From Jaltomata sinuosa (taxonomy: Eukaryota > Streptophyta > Magnoliopsida > Solanales > Solanaceae), in NCBI GenBank assembly GCA_003996215.1, contig QJPP01001741.1:186001-250000 (forward strand): a DNA stretch of 64,000 bases, written 5' to 3'. The notes under the pieces are model-generated. The model saw only the letters and a program-made list of their open reading frames with translations, had not been told where the DNA came from and did not search any database. Numbering within the stretch: position 1 is the stretch's first letter; each line of letters begins with the position of its first letter. The position numbers and the translations under genes are program-made. Below are positions 46,123 to 56,175 of the stretch, piece by piece.

Positions 46123-47226
46123 TTAGGAGAAAACCTCAACTCTCTGCTGATGGACCGCACCCTTTAGCTGAAGCAAAATAGGGTCACTGTCTTGCTTTGC
46201 CTTCACTTCTGCTACCAAGGATGATTCAGAACCATTCTGCACAATAACCTCACCTTCGGTCGAGTCCATAAGGCAAACTCCCAACCGGACAAGCCTATGA
46301 ACCTCCTTAACCAATTCCTTCTTTCCGTCTTCAACAGAAGACACAGTACCCAAGGACGATCTGCTAAGCTCATCTGCCACAATATTTGCCTTCCCCAGAT
46401 AGTAAAGCATACTCATGTAATAGTCCTTAACAAGCTCAAGCCATCTTCTTTGTCTCAAATTTAATTCCTTCTGAGTGAACATGTACTGAAGACTCTTATG
46501 ATCGGTGAATACATCCACGTGCACCCCATACAAGTAATGTCTCCAAATCTTCAAAGAGAAAACCATGGCTTCTAGCTCAAGATCATGAGTAGGGTAGTTC
46601 TTCTCATGAACCTTAAGCTGTCTAGATTCATAAGCAATTACTTTACCACGTTGTATCAAAACACAACCCAAACCAATCCGAAAAGCATCACAATACACAA
46701 CAAAGTCATATAGGCCCTCGGGTAGAGCTAACATTGGAGCTGTGGTCAATCTAGTCTTCAATTCTTGAAAGTTCTTCTCACACAAATCAAACCACTGAAA
46801 TTTTACCTTCTTCTGAGTCAATCGAGTCAAAGGGGCAGCAATGGAAGAAAATCCTTCCACAAATCTCCTGTAGTAACTAGCCAAACCCAAAAAGCTCCTA
46901 ATATCAGACGGGGAAGTAGGTCTAGGCCAGTTCTTTACTGCCTCAATCTTTTGAGAATCAACCCAAATACCATATCTAGTCACAATATGACCTAGAAAAG
47001 CAACGAACTTCATCAAGAACTCACACTTGCTAAACTTAGCAAATAACTGTCGGTATTTGAGAGTTTGCAACATAACTCTCAAATGGTCCGCATGCTCCTC
47101 CTCTATATGAGAATAGATAAGGATATCATTAATGAAAAAAATCACAAACATATCCAAATACTGCTTGAATACACGGTTCATCAAATCCATAAAGGCTGCA
47201 GAAGCATTCGTTAGACCAAAATACAT
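46123..47226 (-). pseudogene. Element 2 RT C-terminal half and RNase H, catalytic Asp changed
   Basis: A 367-codon open segment. It starts in the RT palm (YFGLTNASAAFMDLMNRVFK), reaches the catalytic box, which reads FFINDILIYS instead of the usual F-I-D-D, and continues with FLGHIVTRYGIWVDSQKIEA (RT thumb), ASYYRRFVEGFSSIAAPLTR, an RNase H with VVYCDAFRIGLGCVL and VFTDHKSLQYMFTQKELNLR, and the connection toward integrase. One of the two metal-binding aspartates of RT is Asn here, so this copy should be inactive even if read through. Two stops separate it from the preceding segment. Confidence 0.92.
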
Positions 47227-47298
47227 AACAACAAATTCATAATGACCATACCAAGTCTTGAAGGTTGTTTTCAGAATATCACACTCTCAAACACGAAG

Positions 47299-48165
47299 CT
47301 AATGAAAACCGCATCTAAGGTCGATTTTAGAGAAAAAACTAGCACCCTGAAGTTGATCAAACACGTCATCAATTCTTGGAATGGGATACTTATTCTTAAT
47401 GGTGACCTTTTTCAACTGACGGTAGTCAATACACATTCTAAGAGAACCATCTTTCTTCCGATCAAACAAAACTGGGGCACCCCATGGAGAAATGCTAGGC
47501 CCGATGAAACCCTTATCAAGAAGATCCTTCAATTCCTGGAGTTCCGTGGGAGCCATTCTATAGGGAGGGATAGAGATAGGATTCGTACCTAGAAGAAGAT
47601 CTATCCCATAGTCAATTTCCTGCTCGGGAGGGACTCCAGGCAAATCCTCGAGAAACACTTCTGGGAACTCATTCACAACAGGAACAAACTGAAGGGATGG
47701 GATTCCGGACTCCATGTCCAGAACCCAAACTATATGATAAACATAACCCTTAGAAATCATCTTTCTATCCTTAAGATAAGATATGAAATGACCTTTCGAG
47801 AATGGGGGACTACCTTGCCATTCTAAGACAGGTTCATTTGGAAACTTGAAACTGACAACCCGAGTACGAAAATCAATCGAAGCATAACAAGCATACAACC
47901 AATCCATACCAAGAATAACATCAAAATCAGTCATCTCCAACTCTACTAAATTCGCTGAAGTGACTCTGTGAAGGACTGGGATAGGGCAATTTCGGTAAAT
48001 TCTTTTGGCTAAGAGTGAATCACTAACAAGAGTAGACACACAAAAGGGTTCTGAAATCAATTCAAGACAAATTTCAAATTCGCATGCTACATAAGGGGTC
48101 ACAAAAGATAAAGAGGCTCTGGGGTCCAACAAAGCATACACATCTAAAGAGAAGACTTTCAACAT
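47299..48165 (-). pseudogene. Element 2 protease and RT N-terminal half
   Basis: A 288-codon open segment. The protease active site region reads ALLDPRASLSFVTP, where most relatives have DPGA or DSGA, and the end reads FDVILGMDWLYACYASIDF. RT begins at EFPEVFLEDLPGVPPEQEID and continues through GAPVLFDRKKDGSLRMCIDY and KNKYPIPRIDDVFDQLQG to FFSKIDLRCGFH. The next two codons of the conserved HQLRVRE are TAG-CTT and later TGA, which fit C-to-T changes of CAG and CGA. The protease Gly-to-Arg change may also inactivate it. Confidence 0.9.
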
Positions 48166-48199
48166 ACTAGTGAAAACATCAGGCGAGCTCTCCTAGTCC

Positions 48200-49365
48200 T
48201 GACGAGAGGGCATAGTATAAAGTCAGTTCTAGCGCTGACCACCAGAACTAGAAGCTGTTCCCTGCTGGGCTGGTCAACCTCCTGGGACTGTTGGAGCAGA
48301 CTGAGCCCTACTACCTCCCTGTTGCTTCTTAGCTGAAATGCAATACCTAATTTTATGGCCAACCTGACCACACCTAAAGCAACCACCTGATCCAGCTAAA
48401 CACTCACCGGGATGATTCTTCCCACACTTAGTACAAACAGGGAAAGAAGGCCCCTTTGCACCACTACTCTGAGAAAAAGAGCCAGCCCCTTTATTGGACT
48501 GATCATGATGGGGCCTGGAGGTTTAAAAAGGAGCACTAGCAGAAGAATGAACGGGTCCTGATGACTTCTTCTGAAATAAGAAGCGGTGCCCTCCACCGGA
48601 CCTCTGATGGACAAAACCTGAACTCTGAGATCTAACTCTCTTGTTCTCTCTAGCCATCTACCTAAGCTTGTCCCCCTTGATATGGTGAGCATGATTCATA
48701 AGTCTAAAAATGTTCATATCACTCAATAGCATAGCAAACCTGCACTCATTCTTCACCATATTAGAAACCCCATAGATAAACTTGCTCATCTGATCCTGCG
48801 GGTCAGCCACCATAATAGGAGCATATCTGGAGAGTTGAGTGAAGCTCAAACTGTACTCCTGGACTGTCATGGATCCCTATCTCAAGTTCACAAACTCTTT
48901 AGCTTTCACTTGCCTCAATTCTCAGGGAAAGAACCAATCAATGAAGGTCCTCTCGAAACCCTCCCAAGTCATAGGGACCTCATCCCTAGCTCTAGCCTCC
49001 TTCCATTGCGTGAACCTGACATGGGCTACATCCTTGAGTTGATAGGACGCGAGCTCCACACAATCAATCTCACCCACTTGTATAACATCAAAGATTTTCT
49101 TCACTTCATCAATAAAGTTAAGTGGGTGCTCACTCACCTTCGAACCCCAAAATTCAGATGGGTTCATTCAGACAAAATCACAGACCCAGGCCGCTACCCC
49201 ACCTTGAGGATGGACGGGGACAGAAGTTGGCTGGTTGGCCTGAGCGGCCATGGTCTGGGCTAGCAAATGGATGGCGTTCCTGAATTCCTTATTTGTAACC
49301 TCGGGGGCCATAACTATAGGAGCATCATTTCGAAAGGCTCGGTGAGGCATGTCATGTCGAGGCAT
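48200..49365 (-). pseudogene. Element 2 gag remains
   Basis: Starts MPRHDMPHRAFRNDAPIVMA at 49365, then, past stops, MNPSEFWGSKVSEHPLNFID (49167), ASYQLKDVAHVRFTQWKEAR, MTVQEYSLSFTQLSRYAP (48870) and a CCHC zinc knuckle CFRCGQVGHKIRYC near 48,345-48,390, with a second Cys/His cluster CTKCGKNHPGEC just before it. At least four in-frame stops interrupt it (for example FV-stop-MNPSEF, FFP-stop-ELRQ, NLR-stop-GSM), mostly explained by CGA-to-TGA or CAG-to-TAG. Confidence 0.88.
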
Positions 49366-49556
49366 AATCTGAAATGTACAAGGAGAGGATTAGAGGGATA
49401 TTATAGTAATACTCTATCGCACGATATGATTATGAAAGAACTGAAATTTTCTAAGACATGTCATAGCTTCCCTCTCAAAAGTGTGGCACGCTTCACACAT
49501 ATGAAAGAGACTCTACTCGATGCGGCTTTCAGAGATCCTAGGACTCTTAAACCTGA

Positions 49557-49569
49557 GGCTCTGATACCA
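49557..49569 (-). other. Primer-binding site of Element 2
   Basis: On the minus strand TGGTATCAGAGCC, a full match to the initiator tRNA-Met type site, about 4 nt from the LTR end. Confidence 0.85.
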
Positions 49570-49573
49570 AGTT

Positions 49574-51719
49574 TTTCATGCCCCGAGGCTACCCCCTGGA
49601 TATAATACGGGATATAGAGCACAAGTGCTCTAGATTAATCCTTGGTCATAGAATACTCAAGAAAAATAATAGATAAACGGAAGCATAATAAGAAGGTCCA
49701 AAATTAACATATAGATAAGCGAGTCAAAAGACATACAACTCCAAGGAAGAGACTCGAATACTATCCATGTCTGAAAATACTCTACACATAACATAAGGAG
49801 TTGCTAGGACAAGACCTTAGCTAACTCAACATATGGAAATAAATAACCATAAACTAGCTAAGATCATAACCAACCCTCGAACTATGAGGACTCACCAACA
49901 TCAGACTGGGAGTGGCCCAAAGTCTCTAGCCACGTGTCTGGAGGAAAGAGCTTGAATCTGCATCATCAAGAGGATGCAACGCAAAATATGCGTCAGTACT
50001 ATAGGATGTACCAAGTATGTGAGATATGCATAATCATATTGAAACATTCTTAAAATGTGCTTAGAACCGAGTTCATGCATAAAAGGGATATCATAAGTAA
50101 ATGTCATAACTTGAATAGTAAACATGAGATAAGAATCAAACTTAAAAATAGATTTCATAAGCTTAAACAAGTCAAAACATTTTTAAGGGAGTTTTTTATA
50201 ACCGACAATAGACCATGCGAGCTACATGAAATCTAACTATGTAACCCTAGTTAGCACTGCTGACTTGAACCGTGCCAAGGAACGAGTCACCATACCCAAC
50301 TATATAACCCTAGTTGGCAAAGATGTCCTAATGACTGCTAAGCACTGGACACCATGATAAAGATGTGGTACCACTATCATAAGGCCATAGGGCACTTCAT
50401 TTCATAACCTACGCTGGCAATGTAGTTTGGGACTTGGGTAATCGAACCCTCATCGCTCAGTGCTAAATACTACTCCCAAAACATATATAGATAGCTCATA
50501 ATTTCATAGTGGCACAATCTCATGCCAAATCTTATTTGAAAAACATAAAAACACATCGGGCATCATGCAATTATCATATCATAAGTTCTTGAAGCTTAGC
50601 ATAGCCATAATTCAAAACATATTTTTCCTTCTTAAATTCATACTTAAAGAATTAGGCATGCAATTTCATAAATACATAAAAACATGTTATCTAAACATGT
50701 GAACTTTCTCTTGAAAATATGCAATTCAATGGAATTATGGTAGAAATCAACTATAATGCATGAGCTTTTGAAACCAATTAAGGAATCTTATTAAAATCTT
50801 AAATTAACCATGAGAAACCATGAATTGATGCATAGAAATTGATTTCATAAGTTTTTCCCCAATTTGGATCAAAACCCTAATTTCATAAGTTCATAATTTA
50901 AAATAAGAATTGGGGGTTTTGGGCACAAGGGTGAGAGGAACCCATTGTTGAATACCCATATACCTTGATTGAAGATGACCCACTTGAAATTGAAAAGAAT
51001 AGGAGACTTGAACTTGGAGCTTGAGGCCTTGAGCTTGAGAGAGTTTTTTTCCTTTTTGGAAGATGAATGAGGTAAACAGAAGGGACTTAGGCTAATAGGT
51101 GTAGAAACCCTACTAAACATGGTCAAAAAGACCTCACTTAGGAGTTAAAAAAGTGGCTAATGACTAAAATACCCCTGGGAAATAATTAGGAAAAAACTTG
51201 AAAAAGTCAACTTCAGGGACCACAAGTCGATCTACGGTCTGTCATCCAAAGGGATGGACCATCAACATGATCTGTGATTTCCACTGTCACTTACTGGGGG
51301 TCTACTGGAAATGCATTCCACGAGTCACACTACGGTCCGTGCTTCCGAACGATGGATCGGCCTGTCGACTCTGGTTTGCCTTGAGGGATTTGGGGCTCTC
51401 TGATCTTCAAGGATGTCGGATGTGATGACGACCAATCATCTAGAAGGATGGGTCATCCTATGAATTGTATTTTCTATGGACCTTCATGGGGGTCCACTGG
51501 AACTTGGACTACGAGTCAATAGGACAGGTCATGGTTTCAAACCATGAACTATGAAGTGACTCAAAGACTAGGAAGGCAACACTGCCAAGGACAGATCGTG
51601 GGTCAGACCATGGGCCATGGTCCAGGACTACGGTCCGTCTTATGATCCATGATTCCTGAAAGATTACAAGTCTTTAAGAAAACAAGTTTAAAAGTTGAAT
51701 CAAGTTCCAGGGTGTTACA
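49574..51719 (-). repeat. 5' LTR of Element 2
   Basis: About 2.15 kb, uninterrupted. On the minus strand it begins TGTAACACCCTGG at 51719. The inner end reads TTTCATGCCCCGAGG on the + strand (TGTCATTCCCC in the other copy). It contains the cluster of CACGAGTC/ACGGTCCGT words at 51,210-51,660 and gives the empty site for the CACTA insertion (AGTCTTTAAGAAAAC at about 51,669). Confidence 0.9.
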
Positions 51720-52013
51720 GTTACAATGGTTATCATGAGTTCAGTGGGCTGAGTTCAGGTCAGTCATCGAGGGGTACTTCATTTAGGGAATCAAGTCGTA
51801 GTGTCCATACAAGTCCATCCAGTTCATCACACCAGGATGGGTGCTACAAGTGTGGTATTATCAGTCATTTTGCTAGAGATTGCCCCTAGCAAGGTACAGT
51901 TCAGCCAACTGCTCATCCAACTTAGCCTCTGAGAGAAGTGCAACCACTGATCAGAGGTAGTGGTATCTAGGGTAAGGGTGGTGCCCAGCATAGCAGGTCA
52001 GGTGGTAAAGATA
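51720..52013 (+). pseudogene. Element 3 gag, second part, with CCHC zinc knuckle
   Basis: Continues the frame left at 37,545: YNGYHEFSGLSSGQSSRGTS, then a CCHC zinc knuckle CYKCGIISHFARDCP (about 51,843-51,887), a stop (CAG or similar to TAG), and further gag-like sequence (EVQPLIRGSGI, GGAQHSRSGGKDT). It is broken off at 52,014 by a CACTA end. No pol of this element is present downstream, so the rest was deleted or lies elsewhere. Confidence 0.85.
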
Positions 52014-52348
52014 CACTACTACAAAAAGGTTAAATAGAGACGGCCAAAAGGGATGCTGTCCGTCGGTGTTTTGGCCAAAAGTGATGGAAAAGTGATGGCA
52101 TCACTCCCATGGGAAAATAGCCTGTCACTTTTCCAAAAGCGATGGACAACGTCACTTAAAAAGCGACGGACAATGACACTTTAAAAGCGATGGACAGCGA
52201 TGCAAAAAAAAAAGCTATTTTTTTCCAGAAAAGCGACGCATGCCGTCGGTTTGTTCTTGAACTTGAAGAACAAAGTGACGGATAGCGTCGCTTTTCCTAG
52301 TAAATATTTTCTTAAAAAATGCCGTTGTCTATCGCTTTTCGTCATTAC
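52014..52348. mobile_element. Truncated CACTA end, same family as 39,687-44,498
   Basis: Begins CACTACTACAAAAAGGTTAA and matches the reverse complement of 44,150-44,498 for about 330 bp (GAGACGGCCAAAAGGGA, GGGAAAATAGCCTGTCAC, TTCTTGAACTTGAAGAACAA, TTTTCCTAGTAAAT). The match stops near 52,348 and the opposite terminus is missing, so only one end remains. The intact CACTA start here confirms the family terminus. Confidence 0.82.
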
Positions 52349-55225
52349 GGGTAGTCCAATCGTGCCAAGTTTTAGAGTTAGAAAACTCCGAGTTTGGGAG
52401 TTTGAAATTTTGGGCTAGGCTAGCCTCGACCAGTTTTAGAGTGAGGTAGAGTCTAGGGAAATCAAGGTAAGAATGGGTTTAGGTGTCTTGTGTTAAGCTA
52501 GTTTTCCGTGTAGCCAAGACATAAAGGAGTTTGGGGGACTTTTCAAAATTGCATTTGGGTTAGTAGAACTCCCGGAATCGTGTTTGACGTGAAAGGGTTG
52601 CTTCAGGTCATCGGGAGAAGCAAGTGTGTTGCAAAATGGCCAAAACTGGCAGATTTCTAGACATTCTGTATGTGACAAGCACGGTCAGGCACGATAGCTG
52701 CCACCGCTATAGCAGTGGAAATTACTGCTATAGCGGTGGTCAAGGGGCGGTCAACCCACTTAAGACCGCTATAGCGTCAGCCTACCGCTATAGAGGAGCA
52801 GGGACCGCTATAGTAGGCTGATAGGGTTTTAATGCAGAAACATTCCCCAAAGCTTCAGATTTTCACAAGTTCATTTTGGGTGAAGGGCTAGGCAATTTCT
52901 AGGCATTTTTCTTTCTTTTTCTGTCAAAATTCATCCCTAAGGTAAGGTTTTCGTTCCCCAATCTTTTTATTACGTTTCCTATGCGGTAGAATTGCTAGGA
53001 GGGAATTTAGGGAAGGTTAGAATAACCTATGAATGGTGGAATTTGGGGGAGAAAGGGGATTCCAACCATGTGAGTTCTTGGGTATGGCTTAAAGTACATT
53101 ATTATGATTATAGGTTGTTTAATTCCCTGTTTTATCCATAAAAAAATGATAGAACTAGGAGAATTAATGGTGGAAAAGCCCAGAAAAAGGGTGGGATGAT
53201 ATGGGTGGCCTGGGGTTTAGGGATTTGGTATAACCCGGGTAATATGGAGGCCTTATGTGTTAATTATATGTACTGTGTGTTATTTTTAAACCAAGAACAA
53301 GAAAGGAATTCTGGTATAAAGGACGCGAAAACCATGTAATTTGGGCCTGTCATCCATCAAGGAACACCTTCACGGAGCCAGAAATTGCACTGCGTAGCTG
53401 CTCGGCATCCAGGTAGGCTAGGTTTCATGAGTAGTTAGACCTGTTTACTTTCCGTACTTGTTGTATAGTAGAAACGGAGAATCCATGTTTTAGGCCTCCG
53501 GGCATGGAGTCTGGCGGATTCAGGATTGGTTGTGTTATTTCTAGGATGTACAGAATGGCTGGTCTTGTGAATGGTGTTATGTGTTCAACTTATTCATATT
53601 GTCATGATAAAATGATGGGTTGAGGGACTAGAGTGTCGGAAAGGTTTGGGGAACCAGGAAAGTGCTTGGGAGCACGGGAAACGGGAATAGGAAGCTCCTA
53701 GGTGGGGTTTCAGGAATGTTTATTGCTTGAAACTTAGAGGCGGTCTGGCTAAGTATAGAAAAGGGAAGCGTGTCACATGCTTGTGTGCTTATCTAAAAAG
53801 GGAAATCGCTAGTTACATGTTAAAATAAAATGGGTGAACCGGGAAATAGTCTTCGGACGGGAATTGATGGTTCATAGTTGTACCCAGAAAGGGGTAGGTG
53901 GTGGCTTAAGTTTTTTTGTGAATGTGTATATTCATGTACTCATGTCTAAGTGATTCTATGCATTACATTTCTTAGGGAAGTTGTGTGGAATGTCTAGGTT
54001 GTTATCTGATGTTATGAGTTTGGTCTTGGTGTAGGCCAGGTTGTTGTATCATGCTATTAGTTGGTCTTGGTGTAGGCCGGGTTGTTACATTATGTTATGG
54101 GTTTGGTCTTGGTGTAGACCGGGTTGTCATGTTAACACCTAGATGTGTTTGGGGGGATTAGGGTGGGTCCGGACTATGTAAAATAAGTTATGAGTTCATG
54201 TTTTATTGTCATTAAATGTACTAATAATGGTCAAGGATTAATTGTGTTAATAAGCATAAGGATGGGACTTGGGGTAGACCGAGTAGCCTATTGAATACTT
54301 AGGTGTGGTTAGATGATCCTTGGAGGGTTCAGGTTTTGGGATGAGAAAGGTATTCAGACATAACTCTGTTGTGGTCATTGAAAGTGTCAATGGTTGCTAG
54401 GTGAGTTGCATGTGGTTTGTAAATATAGAGGAAGACGGAGAGTCTGGGAGTGGTTATTGGTTAATATAACCAGGTGGTAAAACTGTCCTAGAGGTCCAGG
54501 AAAGTCTGGAAAATGGTAGGTAATACTTGGGTATAATATGGGTTTGATTGGGCAGCTAGCCGGGTCAAGTCTGAAAATTTAGTCAGGGTAGTTGATTGGG
54601 GTAAAGGTTAAATGTGACTTGGGAAGTCTAGGTGACAAGGTTACTTGGGAAGTCTAGGTGACAAGGTGACTTGGGAAGTCCTAGATGTCAGGGTCAAGGT
54701 TAAAGGTGAATGAGGGAGCTATAATGTTTATTTCATGTCTTTCCCTATTTTTCATATATGATTGTAGGAATGGATTCGGGTCGACCGATGATTCCTACCA
54801 ATACGTGTGTTTGTAATGACTCTACTCTTGCTATACCTTTGTGGTATAGTCTGGTTATAGGTTGGTGATGTTTCATAGGTTCACAGTGATGAGGGTCTCC
54901 AGCAACTTCTGTCTTCGATTCCATGGTGGAAGTTGGGTCTTTTATCTCTTTGTGTCATCTTGTAGAAGCTCTTGTACTTGCTTAGACCAGATCCTAGGGG
55001 AGGGTGTTTTTAAAATGTTGTAAAGATTTTTCCGCAATTTGTTTTGTAGACTATTTTCTGAACCAGATTTTTGTAAAGGAAGGATTTTCTGTTATGTATA
55101 AAAGGGGCTTGAGTTAACGTTTTACTTTTAATTCCGCATGTTACCTGTTGGACAGGGGGTGAGGGTTCGTCTATTTAGGTGATTAGAGTAGGCGCCCGCA
55201 CGACCCAGTTGGTTGGGTCGTGACA
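52349..55225 (+). repeat. 5' LTR of Element 4 (start approximate)
   Basis: The end GGGTCGTGACA at 55,225 is fixed by the adjacent primer-binding site. The start is taken at the edge of the CACTA fragment; a truncated LTR is possible. Features inside are a cluster of ACCGCTATAGCGGT-type words at 52,690-52,820, a 42-bp repeat (TTGGTCTTGGTGTAGGCC) three times at 54,020-54,140, and a 26-bp repeat (ACTTGGGAAGTCTAGGTGAC) three times at 54,616-54,692. No coding. Confidence 0.65.
54616..54692 (+). repeat. 26-bp tandem triplication in the Element 4 LTR
   Basis: Three consecutive copies starting at 54616, 54642 and 54668, each ACTTGGGAAGTC plus TAGGTGACAAGG with small changes in the third. Confidence 0.88.
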
Positions 55226-55227
55226 GA

Positions 55228-55240
55228 TGGTATCAGAGCC
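55228..55240 (+). other. Primer-binding site of Element 4
   Basis: TGGTATCAGAGCC two bases after the LTR end TGACA, complementary to initiator tRNA-Met. Confidence 0.85.
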
Positions 55241-56175
55241 TAGGTTGCCGGTCTCCCAGTATAAGAGCAAAATATTGAATAGAGACCCGCAGATTGGTGT
55301 GTAGACGTCCACATCTAATCTTAGGAAGCTATAAAGCATTCTAGGAAACATCTCTTTTCTTTCATTCCTTTTCGTGCGGTTTCGTTACTTACTTGTATGG
55401 GTTGAGTCCAATTGGTATCTCTCGATTTCAATTGGTATCTCAATAAGGTGAAGGATGTCATTGGACTCCGGGTACGACAAACAAGCAAGAAAGATTGGAA
55501 CTGGGAAGGTTCCAATTGGTATCTGGCCGGGGAGGCTATGTAAAGGTATGGATGGGTCGGCTAATGGTTATCCATGAGGCGAATAAAAAGTAACGAAACT
55601 GATTTGGTTGACTGTTTAAGCTTGAGGCTTGAGGTTGTGCTTATGTGTGTTGATTTTGATTGAATGACTGCAAATGTGTGGTGAGCAATTATTTGATTTG
55701 CTGTGAATGTCTTGGTCCGGGAGGAGTCATAACTTGAATTGGTGTGCTTTGGTTGATAATTACTTTTTGTGTACTTAAAATTGGTTAGTAAAGTGGTGTC
55801 ACTTTTCGGAATCGGGCTTGCCATTGGTAAAAATGGTAAGGGGACAAGGCTTACGACTGTAGGGAAACTCTGGTTTCAGGACAGTGGGGATTGGTTAGGA
55901 ACCATGGGGGAAAAAGGGCTATCATTGCTTGATGGCAGGAACTGCAGTAAGGAAAATTTAGTTCCAGCTTTGGAAACTGTGATTGTTTTAAATAATAAAT
56001 TGTGATATGCCTTAAATGAAATTGTTTGCATTACGTTCGGGTATAGGCTTACCATTTATATAGATGGTAAGGGAACAAAAAGTGATTGTCCATGTAGGGA
56101 TGCCCCTGTTTCAGGACAATCGGGACTTGGTTGGGAACCAAGGGAACAAGGGAGTCATTAGTATGTAATGGCGGG
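55241..56175 (+). mobile_element. Element 4 leader region with two ~235-bp direct repeats, cut by the Tat-like LTR
   Basis: No gag reading frame is recognised. The segment 55,805-55,945 (CTTGCCATTGGTAAAAATGG, GGTTTCAGGACAGTGGGGAT, GATGGCAGGAACTG) is repeated in diverged form at 56,045-56,175 (CTTACCATTTATATAGATGG, TGTTTCAGGACAATCGGGAC, AATGGCGGG). The second copy stops exactly where the next LTR begins, which fixes that border at 56,176. Confidence 0.6.

Larger units (their letters stand above)
37546..51719 (-). mobile_element. Element 2: full-length Ty3/gypsy chromovirus-type retrotransposon nested in Element 3 gag
   Basis: LTRs at 37546-44542 (enlarged by a CACTA insertion) and 49574-51719 flank about 5.0 kb of gag-pol remains on the minus strand. 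It is inserted in the gag of Element 3 with a 5-bp duplication, GTTAA at 37541-37545 and GTTAC at 51720-51724 (one base diverged). Domain order and protein sequence are close to Element 1. Reading frames are longer than in Element 1 but carry stops in gag and RT and a changed RT catalytic box. Confidence 0.93.
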
